Shown: positions 23,880-32,231 of the stretch, one piece after another | How the letters are laid out: the number at the start of each line of letters is the position of its first letter | How positions within the stretch are numbered: position 1 is the first letter of the stretch | From: an uncultured Johnsonella sp. | Lineage (GTDB): Bacteria > Bacillota > Clostridia > Lachnospirales > Lachnospiraceae | Direction: 5' to 3' | Length of the DNA: 35,758 nt | Assembly: GCA_900766185.1 (NCBI GenBank) | Contig: CAAFUL010000077.1 | Location: 1-35,758, forward strand | The notes under the pieces: generated by a model | Databases searched by the model: none | What the model was told of the DNA's origin: nothing | What the model saw: the letters and a program-made list of their open reading frames with translations, nothing else | Program-made: the position numbers and the translations under genes

Positions 23880-24254
23880 CTATATCAAAGCATTTTTTAT
23901 AAGATCCAGGTCTATTACCCTAAAATCTTCCAGTATACTTTCTGTCCAAAACGGAGTTTTTAAATCTTTTTGAAGTTTTTTATATACTTCTATAGCGTTG
24001 GATATAAGCTCCAAAGAAAGGAAGTCTAATTCCCTTTCTTTTTTTATTGCTATTGATTTGTACGGAGTTTCATTCGGCTTTATACTTCCCGATAAAGGGT
24101 GTGTAAGCAAATGGTAGTTAAGCTGTACCTTATCTCTTACCATATAAAGCACATCTTTATAATCTCCCTCTATATATAGAACTTGCGCTCTTTCTTTTTC
24201 GAAGAATTCTCTTACTTTTTGATTATTAGTTATAATTATTGTATCTTTATTCAT
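23880..24254 (-). CDS. grdX: GrdX family protein of the glycine reductase operon
   Basis: Small protein of unknown function that heads many glycine/sarcosine/betaine reductase operons. I start at the ATG at 24254, giving 124 residues (MNKDTIIITNNQKVREFF...), the family length; the frame upstream to 24353 runs through the riboswitch terminator and aptamer and is not coding. The ribosome site is weak (GAGAG 12 or more bases upstream). Recognisable parts are TNNQKV, VLYMVRDKVQLNYHLLTHPLSGS and NETPYKSIAI. First gene after the glycine riboswitch. Confidence 0.9.
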   Translation of the reverse strand: MNKDTIIITNNQKVREFFEKERAQVLYIEGDYKDVLYMVRDKVQLNYHLLTHPLSGSIKPNETPYKSIAIKKERELDFLSLELISNAIEVYKKLQKDLKTPFWTESILEDFRVIDLDLIKNALI

Positions 24255-24298
24255 TTTACCAAATATCTCTCGAAGTTTTAAAAAGTTACAAACTTTAC

Positions 24299-24332
24299 AA
24301 AAAAATAAGGAAACCCCGTTGCCGAGATTCCC
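24299..24332 (-). terminator. Intrinsic terminator of the glycine riboswitch
   Basis: On the minus strand GGGAATCTCG pairs fully (with three G-U pairs) with CGGGGTTTCC across the complementary centre at 24320/24321, followed by TTATTTTTTT. It lies 6 bases after the aptamer end and 45 bases before the grdX ATG, the usual expression platform of a transcription-control riboswitch; glycine binding presumably favours read-through. Confidence 0.8.
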
Positions 24333-24337
24333 TGTCA

Positions 24338-24437
24338 TCCAGAGTGTTGTCAAAGTAAGGTATGCTTACCTGAGAATTTCATCCATGATTGGCATTCAAA
24401 GACTTGTCCCTTCGGTGGCTCTATACGCACTCTCCCC
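24338..24437 (-). ncRNA. Glycine riboswitch, single aptamer
   Basis: Minus-strand RNA with the glycine aptamer core in order: GGGGAGAGTG, CACCGAAGGGACAAG, TTCTCAGGTAAG, a small hairpin, then GACAACACTCTGG. P1 is AGAGTG (24433-24428) with CACTCT (24346-24341). Most glycine riboswitches have two tandem aptamers; here the promoter start (about 24470) leaves no room for another one upstream and the terminator follows at once, so this is a singlet. It lies before glycine reductase genes, exactly the expected target. Confidence 0.85.
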
Positions 24438-24476
24438 AACTTGTCATACAACCTAATATATTAAGTTTGTACTTGT

Positions 24477-24505
24477 ATATTATTATAAAAGTTACAAAAA
24501 GTCAA
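24477..24505 (-). promoter_or_regulatory. Sigma-A promoter of the grd operon
   Basis: Minus strand -35 TTGACT (24505-24500), a 17-base spacer, -10 TAATAT (24482-24477); start near 24470, about 33 bases before the riboswitch. It lies in the 3' flank of sbcC. Confidence 0.75.
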
Positions 24506-24550
24506 TATGCTGTTTGTTAAAAAAATATTAAATTGAATTTTATAATTTAA

Positions 24551-27500
24551 TTAATCCCTCTCAACCCTTATATCACTTCCTTCCCTTGTCTTTTCAATCA
24601 GTATTTTTTGAGGTATGTTATCCTTTAACTCCTCTCTATGGCTTATTATACCTACAAGTTTATTGGTACCTGAAAGACTTAACAGTATGTCCATGGCATT
24701 TTCTATGGACTTTTTGTCCAAAGTGCCAAAGCCCTCGTCAATAAATAAAGCATCCATTTGAACTCCTCCAAGGCTTGACGAAACCGTATCCGAAAGCCCA
24801 AGCGCCAGGCTAAGTGATGCCTTAAAACTCTCTCCACCCGACAAATTTCCCACCGGTCTTCTATGCCCCGTATAATTATCCAAGGCTTCCAAGTCCAAAA
24901 AGGTATTACTTTTTTTACCGAGTGAGTCTTTCGTTCTATATAATTCATACTGTCCCTCACTCATAGGAAGAAGCCTTCTGTTGGCAGCCCTTATAATAGC
25001 ATCAAATCCTGCTGCCTGAACATACTGCTCTAAGGTTATCTTACCGTTTCCGGTCTGCCCCTTGACCAGATTATAAAGTCTTTTGCATATATTATACTCT
25101 TTGCTGAATTTTTCAAATTCTATGCTTTGTTCTTTTATATTCTTATACTTTTCATTATTGGTGTCTATCTTAAAACTTATAGCACTTACCGTACTTCTCA
25201 TAAGAGCTGCTTGGTTATTTTTAACTTTAACACTCTCTTCCAATTCTTCAATATTAACTTTTCTTTTACCCTTGGCATCCTCTCTTGCCTGTATAAGTTT
25301 ACTTTCATTGACACTTACACTCTCATTAAACTTGACAATCAAGTCTTCTTTACCTGAGATATCCTCTTCGGATAGGGTAAATTCCCTTATCTCTTCCAAG
25401 GAGTCAAAATCATATTGATTTAATAAGCCTTGTAGGCTTTTTGACAATTCTTCTTCATCAGCACATTGCTTTGCCAAATTTTCTTCCATAGTGCTTATTT
25501 TCGCCTTTATTGCAGCAACTTCCCTTGCAGCCGTATTCTTTCTTTCTTCCCACTTTTCAATTTTCTTCATAATGTTTTTTGCCTCATTATAGGCTTTGTC
25601 TCTCGCTTTTTCGGCACTCTTCCAATTATCAAAACTTAGCTTTTGCAGGCTTTCCAAAGTTCCGGTATTCTTTGATAGGATATAATCATTTTCTTGTATA
25701 TCTTTTAACAATAGCTCTTTTTGCCTTAATATCTCTTTCTTTTCAATCTCTCTTGCCTGTTCGAGACCTTCCTCAGCTTTTTTTAGTTCTGCACACTGCT
25801 TTTTTAAAAGTGCTGCAAGCTTCTCATTATCATCGTTCTTACATTTAAGTTCAGCCCTTAAGCTTATAAGCCTTGTTGATATTTCATCTATATTTTGCGG
25901 TAAATGACTGCTACTTTCAAAAAATCCACTCTTTACGCACTCTGCAAACTCTCTTTTTAAGCCCTCTTCTTTTTCAAGCAATAAAGCATTTAAGCTTTCC
26001 AGCCCGGTTAATAACTTATTTTTATCTTCTTCCAACTTTTTGGCTTTATTTTGCAGCTGCTTAAATTCTTCCTCACTAATTGATACCTCAGGAAGAGCAG
26101 CCGGATTGGGGTGGTGAGTAGCACCGCACACCGGACAGCTCATCCCCTCTTCCAAGCTCTTTGCCAAGATTCCGGCTCTGCTGTACTCAAGGATCTTTTC
26201 GGCATTTGCCCTTTCTTTATCCGCCTCATCAAAGCTTTCCCTTGCACTTTTATAATCCTCCTCGATTTTAATCTGCTGATTTCTGCTCTTGCTTATATCC
26301 TTAAGCCTTAGTTCAATAAGCTTTATTTTTTCATTCAAGTCATTAAGCGCCTTACTTTTTATAACTACATCCTTATATTCTTCGGGCTTTGACTTTAGAC
26401 TTTCATATATATTTTTTAGACTTTCTGTCCTTTCTTCCAATTTTGTTTCGGATAGATCTAAGCTTGCTTTTTTTAAATCAAGGTTTGCTTTTTTCTCTCT
26501 AAGAAATTTTATTTCTTCTTTTAATCTATCCCTAAGCTTATAATCCTCTTTTTCTTCCTCTATCTTTTGCGCTTCTCTTTTTTTATTTTCTGCAAGTTCT
26601 TTGTTTTGCATACTGTCTGTAAGCTTTGACTTTGCCTCTTCTTCACTTGCCAAGTTTTCTTTAAGCTGATCTTTTTTACTTTTTATACCTTCCTCTGTAC
26701 GGCTTTTTTCTTCTTGCTTTACGATTAAGTTTTGATAAACCGGCGCAAGTATTCGTGTTGCAGTTTTTTGTTTAGCTAAAAGACTTTTAATGCTTTCTAT
26801 TTTAAGCTTTTCTTCTTTTAGCTCCTTTTCTTCTTTTTCAAGAAGCTCAAGACGCTCTAAAAAAGCATTATTAACTTTTGCCAAAGTAAGTTTTTCTTGC
26901 TCCTGTTTTAAAGCCTTTTCCGCTTCTTCACATCTTACTAAGCTAAGCTCTAAGTTCTCTTTATTTTCCTTGTTAATATTTCGGATCATCTCAAATAAGC
27001 CTTCGAGGCTAAATTCTACGCCCCCGGCTGATATTTTTTTACTTAACTCATCAAATTCCTTCTTAAATACAGATTCATCTATAAGTAAAACATCATTAAA
27101 ATACTGACTGATACTTATCTCCTTTTTGCTACGGCTTTTATTTGCCGCATCCATACGGTCTTTTAGCTTGAATTCAACATTCCTATAGCAGGTTGTTGAA
27201 AAAATTGTACGAAGTATATCCGTTCTTTCCTCTGTCTTTGCATTTAAAAGGCTCAAAAACTCTCCTTGAGCAATCATAGCTATCTGCTTAAATTGTTTCT
27301 CATTTATATGTAAAAGCTCATGGACTGCATTATTAATATTGGAAATGCCTTCTATCGGAGCAGCATTTTCTTCATAAAAACATGCACTTTCCTTTTCCTC
27401 TATTACTCCGCTTCCACGCTTTTTAGCCCTTTCATAAGGCGGAGTTCGAAGTATATGATAATTTTTTCCCTGATGTGAAAAATAAAAATCAACAAAGCTT

Positions 27501-27730
27501 TTAACATCTTCCTTGGCGTACTCGCTTCTTAAATTCTTGGTATCACGATAACTTCCGCTGACCGTTCCGTACAGGGCAAAGCATATAGCATCAAAAATAG
27601 TTGTTTTACCTGCACCGGTGTCTCCGGAAATTAAAAATAAGCCCTTTTCCCCAAAGTCATCAAAGCTTATTTCAGGCATTTCTTTAGCATAAGGACCTAT
27701 TCCACTTATAATTAACTTAATCGGCTTCAT
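24551..27730 (-). CDS. sbcC: DNA double-strand break repair ATPase SbcC (Rad50-like)
   Basis: With SbcD forms the SbcCD nuclease that opens hairpins and processes DNA ends. 1059 residues, normal length. Walker A at 36-43 (GDTGAGKT), Q-loop IAQGEFLSLL, long coiled-coil arms on each side of a zinc hook C532-P-V-C535, then the signature NLSGGESFKASLSLALGLSD, Walker B ALFIDEGFGTLD and the final ISHREEL. Its start overlaps the end of sbcD by 14 bases, so translation is coupled. No clear terminator is seen before the grd promoter. The presence of long palindromes in the same window (35524-35726) is notable since SbcCD attacks such structures. Confidence 0.95.
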   Translation of the reverse strand: MKPIKLIISGIGPYAKEMPEISFDDFGEKGLFLISGDTGAGKTTIFDAICFALYGTVSGSYRDTKNLRSEYAKEDVKSFVDFYFSHQGKNYHILRTPPYERAKKRGSGVIEEKESACFYEENAAPIEGISNINNAVHELLHINEKQFKQIAMIAQGEFLSLLNAKTEERTDILRTIFSTTCYRNVEFKLKDRMDAANKSRSKKEISISQYFNDVLLIDESVFKKEFDELSKKISAGGVEFSLEGLFEMIRNINKENKENLELSLVRCEEAEKALKQEQEKLTLAKVNNAFLERLELLEKEEKELKEEKLKIESIKSLLAKQKTATRILAPVYQNLIVKQEEKSRTEEGIKSKKDQLKENLASEEEAKSKLTDSMQNKELAENKKREAQKIEEEKEDYKLRDRLKEEIKFLREKKANLDLKKASLDLSETKLEERTESLKNIYESLKSKPEEYKDVVIKSKALNDLNEKIKLIELRLKDISKSRNQQIKIEEDYKSARESFDEADKERANAEKILEYSRAGILAKSLEEGMSCPVCGATHHPNPAALPEVSISEEEFKQLQNKAKKLEEDKNKLLTGLESLNALLLEKEEGLKREFAECVKSGFFESSSHLPQNIDEISTRLISLRAELKCKNDDNEKLAALLKKQCAELKKAEEGLEQAREIEKKEILRQKELLLKDIQENDYILSKNTGTLESLQKLSFDNWKSAEKARDKAYNEAKNIMKKIEKWEERKNTAAREVAAIKAKISTMEENLAKQCADEEELSKSLQGLLNQYDFDSLEEIREFTLSEEDISGKEDLIVKFNESVSVNESKLIQAREDAKGKRKVNIEELEESVKVKNNQAALMRSTVSAISFKIDTNNEKYKNIKEQSIEFEKFSKEYNICKRLYNLVKGQTGNGKITLEQYVQAAGFDAIIRAANRRLLPMSEGQYELYRTKDSLGKKSNTFLDLEALDNYTGHRRPVGNLSGGESFKASLSLALGLSDTVSSSLGGVQMDALFIDEGFGTLDKKSIENAMDILLSLSGTNKLVGIISHREELKDNIPQKILIEKTREGSDIRVERD

Positions 27731-28871
27731 TTCCTACCCCCGCTTCTTTAGCAGCCCACTTCACAATCTCAAGCTCTTCTTCATCCATATCACAGCTATA
27801 CATCTGCATATAAAAATCCCTTATCAACTCATCAAAAGTCTTATTTTGAGTAATTCTTGTTATATCAACATTCTCGATTTCTTTTGTATGAGAATTGTCA
27901 TAATCTATCTTTACGGTGTTGGGATAATACTCACGGAAAATCCCTATAGCATCATTTACTATATCTTCATTTGTCAAAGTTGCATATATAAAGTCTTTTT
28001 CACAGCTTATATTCTTTTTATCCAAAAGATTTTTTATATTTCCCCTTAAATGTCTTATGTCACGCATAGGGAGCAATGGAGCAAATTCTACCAAAACTTC
28101 CCCCTTGTCTTTAAAAGTAATAATAGGCACCGACTTATTATTATTAACTTCGCTAAGAGAGTATTTTAGGGGAGAGCCACAGTAACGGATATGTTTAAGA
28201 CCTACTGATTGCGGCGAATGTATATGCCCAAGAGCCACATAGTCAAACTCAGCCAGACTTCCATAGCCTATTTTTTCAACCATTCCTACATTATGTACGC
28301 TCAAACTCTCGGAACCGGCAATCTCAGGATCGTCTTTGCCTGCCACAAACTGATGAGCCACAAGAATATTTCTTTTACAGGCATCAAAATCGGAGTGTTT
28401 AAGTATAGTCCTTACTGCCATATCATAAGAGTCAATTTTTTCTTCAGGGAAAAAGTGCTGAACCTGTGAAGCTTTTACAAAGGGCAGGAGATAGATATTA
28501 AGTTCTCCGAACTCATCATATAAGCTGTATTTTTTAAGTATTCCGTTGAATTTGGAATTAATATAGATGTTATTTGATTCAAATAAAGAACTGCCGAAAT
28601 TAAGTCTTTCATCAGAGTCATGATTTCCGCTTATCATGTAAGTTTTTATACCGGTCTCAACCAGCCTTTTTAAAAAATAATCTAAAAGCTGTACCGACTT
28701 CTCCCCCGGAATAGCTTTGTCATACACATCTCCCGCTATCAAGAGTACATCGACAGACTTTTCCTTTATTAAGTTAAGGATTTGCTCCAATATGTACCTT
28801 TGATCTTCATAAAGGTCAAAGTCCCCTAAGGACTTGCCTATATGTAAGTCCCCCAAATGCATTATCTTCAT
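27717..28871 (-). CDS. sbcD: DNA repair exonuclease SbcD (Mre11-like)
   Basis: Nuclease subunit of SbcCD; 384 residues. Calcineurin-like metallophosphatase motifs in order: GDLHIGK (D8, H10), IAGDVYDKAIP, SGNHDSDERL, AHQFV and LGHIHSPQ, all complete. The C-terminal part (about 275-384) is the SbcC-binding and capping region. AAGGAG before the ATG fixes the start. First gene of a two-gene operon with sbcC. Upstream, an inverted repeat (about 28882-28896 with 28957-28973) of the AAAAACAACATATA type lies around the likely promoter region; its role is unclear. Confidence 0.95.
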   Translation of the reverse strand: MKIMHLGDLHIGKSLGDFDLYEDQRYILEQILNLIKEKSVDVLLIAGDVYDKAIPGEKSVQLLDYFLKRLVETGIKTYMISGNHDSDERLNFGSSLFESNNIYINSKFNGILKKYSLYDEFGELNIYLLPFVKASQVQHFFPEEKIDSYDMAVRTILKHSDFDACKRNILVAHQFVAGKDDPEIAGSESLSVHNVGMVEKIGYGSLAEFDYVALGHIHSPQSVGLKHIRYCGSPLKYSLSEVNNNKSVPIITFKDKGEVLVEFAPLLPMRDIRHLRGNIKNLLDKKNISCEKDFIYATLTNEDIVNDAIGIFREYYPNTVKIDYDNSHTKEIENVDITRITQNKTFDELIRDFYMQMYSCDMDEEELEIVKWAAKEAGVGNEAD

Positions 28872-29066
28872 AATGAACTCCTTATATGTTGTTTTTTTAA
28901 ACTTATATTCTTAAGCAAATGTTAATATACTAGCTATAATACAGCATCTTAAATACAAAAACAACATATATAAATTTATTCATAAGCTGTATTGGGGTTG
29001 TTTATATGGTATACTATATATGGCTATATATGTTACTTAATGGGCTTTATCTTAAATTTCAGCATG

Positions 29067-29106
29067 AAAAAAACCCTGCTTAAAACTATTCGCCTTTAAA
29101 GCAGGG
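29067..29106 (-). terminator. Terminator of the three-gene operon
   Basis: CCCTGCTT (29074-29081) pairs with AAGCAGGG (29099-29106); on the minus strand GCAGGG is followed by seven T. It lies 14 bases after the stop of the ATPase gene. Between it and sbcD (28872-29066) I see no gene. Confidence 0.88.
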
Positions 29107-29119
29107 AGTATTTGTAAAT

Positions 29120-30130
29120 CTATCCTATTTTCGCATCTTCAAGTCCAAGTACTTCTCCAAGTCTTAACTTGCCTCTTGCCGCTTGCATAACATTATCGAT
29201 TTTAGAAAGCTCATTTAAGAGATCTCTTTCTTCATCCGTTGTAGTAAGCACCTTATGTATACCGCCGTTTTTTATAACTATTCGCCTGTCTGCCATAAGT
29301 GCCAAAAGCGGATCGTGTGTTGCCATTAAAACTATCTTATCCTGTGAAACCAAAAGCTCAAGTGCCTTACGCCTATCTATGCCGGCATTTTCTATCTCGT
29401 CAATCAGCACTATTGGAGAGGTACTTAAAATCGCCGTATCCGCTATCATCAAGGCTCTTGACTGTCCGCCGCTTAGAGCTGTTACCGGAGTATCTATGGC
29501 AAAGGACTCACCGGCAAGCTTATTAGCCGCCTCCAGAATTTTCTTCATAACCTCTTCTTTATTCTCCACCATACGGCTTTCCGCATGCATCTGCACAAAC
29601 TCTCCTACTTTTAAGTCCATAACAAAGTTCATGTTTTGTGATAATTGTGCAACTAACTTGTTTGTAGAAGAATACCTCCACTTAGGGTCTGGCTTTGCAT
29701 CATTAATAAGTATGAATCTGTTTGTAGGGGTATCACCCTGTGCCGCCCACTCAATATCTGCAAGCAATCTGCTCTTTCCCGAACCGGTAGGTCCCACTAT
29801 GGATACTATCTGTGAGGGAAGTATATCCAGTCTGTCAAAACCTTCCTTTTCTCCGCTTTTATTAGTTCCCGGAAGTATGCTTAACATACTTATAAGGTCT
29901 GTCTTTTTTAAGCCCAGAAACTCCTGCATCTGCTCTATATAGGTATAAAGCTCCTCTGCCAGTGTATCTGTATTGATTGCCTTATCTTCTATCTCTTCTT
30001 CACTGAGAGTTTTTAAGAACTCTTCAAAAGTAAGTTCCTCCTTGGAACTTATATCAAGCCTGTTTTGCTCTATAAACTCAAGTGCAAAAGGATATTCTTC
30101 TATAAGCTTTTTTATTGAATACTCTCTCAT
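29120..30130 (-). CDS. ABC-type ATPase with DUF1858/ScdA_N-like N-terminus
   Basis: Cytoplasmic ATPase of 336 residues, third gene of an uncharacterised operon. The first about 50 residues (SIKKLIEEYPFALEFIEQNR) resemble the DUF1858/ScdA_N helical domain found in proteins of nitrosative stress and cluster repair. A helical linker follows, then an ABC nucleotide-binding domain with Walker A G113-S120 (GPTGSGKS), signature L219SGGQ, Walker B VLIDEIE ending at E245 and H272 in ATHDP. A segment near 140-160 (INDAKPDPKWRYSS) is unlike transporter NBDs. No permease gene is nearby, so it may not be a transporter subunit. It starts directly after the GTPase stop, with GGAGG inside the GTPase gene. 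Confidence 0.85.
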   Translation of the reverse strand: MREYSIKKLIEEYPFALEFIEQNRLDISSKEELTFEEFLKTLSEEEIEDKAINTDTLAEELYTYIEQMQEFLGLKKTDLISMLSILPGTNKSGEKEGFDRLDILPSQIVSIVGPTGSGKSRLLADIEWAAQGDTPTNRFILINDAKPDPKWRYSSTNKLVAQLSQNMNFVMDLKVGEFVQMHAESRMVENKEEVMKKILEAANKLAGESFAIDTPVTALSGGQSRALMIADTAILSTSPIVLIDEIENAGIDRRKALELLVSQDKIVLMATHDPLLALMADRRIVIKNGGIHKVLTTTDEERDLLNELSKIDNVMQAARGKLRLGEVLGLEDAKIG

Positions 30131-30823
30131 TTAATCCTCCCACACCATTTTCTTAGTATTTCCAAGCTGATAGCTTTCACCTATTCTGGTCTCACCAAGA
30201 CAATAAGAACATACTGCCGAAGGCATAGGGAATCTAAGCTGCATACCCTGTACCGATGAGATATTTTGCTCATCATCATATAACAGTGTGCTAAGCTCAT
30301 AAGCTCCCTGTCCGCTTAACCCGTTTACATTCATAACAAATGCCTTGGGATTTACAGCATTGACTCTTGAAGAAAAAACCTCTCTTTCAGCCTGAGATAC
30401 TATATCGCCCTTGGTAATCACCACTATATCCGCAGCCTTAAGCATAGGACCTATCTTTTTAGGTGTATTGATACCTGAAAGATTATCAATAACACAAACT
30501 CCCTTTACATCCTTAAGATAGGGTGAACATCTGTTACAAAGTCCGGCGGACTCGCTGATAAGCAAATCCAGTCCCTCTTTGACACCCCATTTTACAACAC
30601 CTTCTATGTTGGATGCAAAAAAGTGATCGGGGCAGATACCGCCTGAAAGTCCTTTTTTCACAGGTATATCGGCTTTTTCATATAATACATCATCATCTGT
30701 ATACAAACAGTCAAACTTTACCACTCCTACCTTTAAGCCTCTTTTCTTAAAAGAATCTATTGTTTTAAGTATTACAGAGGTCTTACCTGATGAGGGCGGT
30801 CCTGAAAATATCGTTAAATTCAT
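30131..30823 (-). CDS. SIMIBI-class GTPase, HypB/UreG-like, with CxxC motifs
   Basis: Cytoplasmic P-loop protein of 230 residues, second gene of the operon. Walker A at 8-16 (GPPSSGKTS), a GVVKFDCLY segment like the metallochaperone GTPases, LLISESAG as Walker B-like strand, and TKGD (137-140) in place of NKxD. Cysteines cluster as C64 (GGICPDH), C96-x2-C99 (GLCNRCS), C110 and C205-x2-C208 (AVCSYC), suggesting metal or Fe-S binding. HypB and UreG use GTP to insert nickel; this protein has their layout but is not clearly either, and no hydrogenase or urease genes are here. Start overlaps the upstream stop by one base; GGAGG present. Confidence 0.82.
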   Translation of the reverse strand: MNLTIFSGPPSSGKTSVILKTIDSFKKRGLKVGVVKFDCLYTDDDVLYEKADIPVKKGLSGGICPDHFFASNIEGVVKWGVKEGLDLLISESAGLCNRCSPYLKDVKGVCVIDNLSGINTPKKIGPMLKAADIVVITKGDIVSQAEREVFSSRVNAVNPKAFVMNVNGLSGQGAYELSTLLYDDEQNISSVQGMQLRFPMPSAVCSYCLGETRIGESYQLGNTKKMVWED

Positions 30824-32055
30824 TACTTTCCTCCTTGGGCAGCAAAGAATATTTTTTCCAATTCTTTTAACTCTTCTCCGATATCATTATTATGCAAATA
30901 ATCCCATCCTGCCCAAACAAACTTTTGATCCTTACTTATCTTATTATCAATTCCTTTTACAGTAGTCGGGAACTTGCCCTCTCCGGCAAGCACTTCTCCC
31001 ATCTCGCTTGAGAAGATAAAGTCAACAAGCGGCTTTATCTTATCCCTACTCTTAGTCTTGGTTAAGAGAAAAATAGGGCTGATTATAGCTCCCTCCTTTG
31101 GCCATACAAGCTCCAGTGGTCCTCCTTCTTTTGCCATCCAGGTAAAGAAGTAAGGCATAATAGTTACTGCAACTCCGCCTGATTTGTTGGTATTCTTAAC
31201 CATCTGTGCCGGATGCATACTGCTAAGCAAAGACTTTCCGAGCTTTTCAACACCCTCTCTTCCATACATTGAGTTCATTCCAAGCATTATCGCATTAAAA
31301 AGATCCAGATCTCTTACCGGAAGTGATACCGAATTTTCAAACTCGGGCTTTAAAAGATCCGCCCATGATCTTGGATACTCTCTGTCGCCAAGTACTTCTT
31401 TGTTAACCATAAATATAGCCGGCACTACTCCGATAATAGTATACCTTTTCTTAGGATCTCTTAGGTCTATATAGTCATTTTCAAAGACCTCATTGATATG
31501 CTCCACTCCGGTTATATCGCTGAATGAACCGTCTTCCATATATCTTCCCATAAGCTTTTTATCAAAGAAAAGTTCAAAACCTGCCGACATATATACATCA
31601 TCCAGTTCATCAACCGATTTGCTGTTTTCTATAACAGTCTTTATATCCCCGAGTCCCATAGTTGCAGCCTGTAAGTCAAGATTTACCTTATAATCCTGAG
31701 CGGATACAAAGGAATTCATCTTTTCTATTATTTGCATCTTGATTGGGCAGGGAAGTACTCCGGACACGCTGTAGAGCGCATCTTCGCTGTGTACCTTTAC
31801 TGCTTCAAGACCGGTAGAAAAGTCTTTGGCTCTTTCCTTATCCTCTATAATTGCAAGCATTTCTTTTTCAAAACTTTCAGCATCTATATGCTTTGATTTA
31901 AGGGCAAGCTCTACTGATATAGTCTTTCCTATTGTCTTTCTCATAAAATCGTTTCTTAAATTCTCAAAACCCTTTGACGCAAATAAATCTATAAGTTCAG
32001 GGTACTTTTCCGTAACATCATATACCTTATCTGTCATATTAAAATATTTATTCAT
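30823..32055 (-). CDS. Cytoplasmic ABC-type substrate-binding-like protein with DUF1858-like domain
   Basis: First gene of the operon, 410 residues. Residues about 8-65 (VYDVTEKYPELIDLFASKGF) form a DUF1858/ScdA_N-like helical domain, echoing the N-terminus of the ATPase two genes downstream. The rest resembles an iron/thiamine-type periplasmic binding protein (MYMSAGFELFFDKKL-like start, YTIIGVVPAIFMVNKEVLG, PRSWADLLKPEF, GVAVTIMPYFFTWMAKEGG, LTKTKSRDKIKPLVDFIFS). There is no signal peptide, lipobox or membrane segment, so it should stay in the cytoplasm, which is unusual for this fold. AGGAG before the ATG fixes the start. An HcpR-type operator-promoter lies about 180 bases upstream. Confidence 0.82.
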   Translation of the reverse strand: MNKYFNMTDKVYDVTEKYPELIDLFASKGFENLRNDFMRKTIGKTISVELALKSKHIDAESFEKEMLAIIEDKERAKDFSTGLEAVKVHSEDALYSVSGVLPCPIKMQIIEKMNSFVSAQDYKVNLDLQAATMGLGDIKTVIENSKSVDELDDVYMSAGFELFFDKKLMGRYMEDGSFSDITGVEHINEVFENDYIDLRDPKKRYTIIGVVPAIFMVNKEVLGDREYPRSWADLLKPEFENSVSLPVRDLDLFNAIMLGMNSMYGREGVEKLGKSLLSSMHPAQMVKNTNKSGGVAVTIMPYFFTWMAKEGGPLELVWPKEGAIISPIFLLTKTKSRDKIKPLVDFIFSSEMGEVLAGEGKFPTTVKGIDNKISKDQKFVWAGWDYLHNNDIGEELKELEKIFFAAQGGK

Positions 32056-32231
32056 AATCTACTCCTTTTATTTGGGAAAATGTTTTCGTCCGGCATTAAT
32101 TTATATTGTTTCATAAAACTATTGCAGCATTTGCTATGTACTTTATCAGCATAAAAACTGTAACCATATTTGCTTTTTATACAAGCTAACTGTTACTGTA
32201 ACTACTGCTTTTACATTACTTCTTGTATTTT

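Noticed and set aside
24255..24353. N-terminal extension of GrdX
   Set aside because: It overlaps the riboswitch terminator and aptamer 3' end; the known GrdX start fits the ATG at 24254.
28882..28973. Inverted AAAAACAACATATA repeat upstream of sbcD
   Set aside because: Low-complexity AT-rich arms 60 bases apart with no supporting architecture; noted only in the sbcD entry.
29169..29942. Long plus-strand open frame opposite the ATPase gene
   Set aside because: Antisense shadow of a gene with complete Walker and signature motifs; no ribosome site and a composition typical of reverse-frame translation.
32192..32202. GTTAC-T-GTAAC as a further HcpR site
   Set aside because: The half-sites are in the reverse order and the spacing differs from the two good operators.
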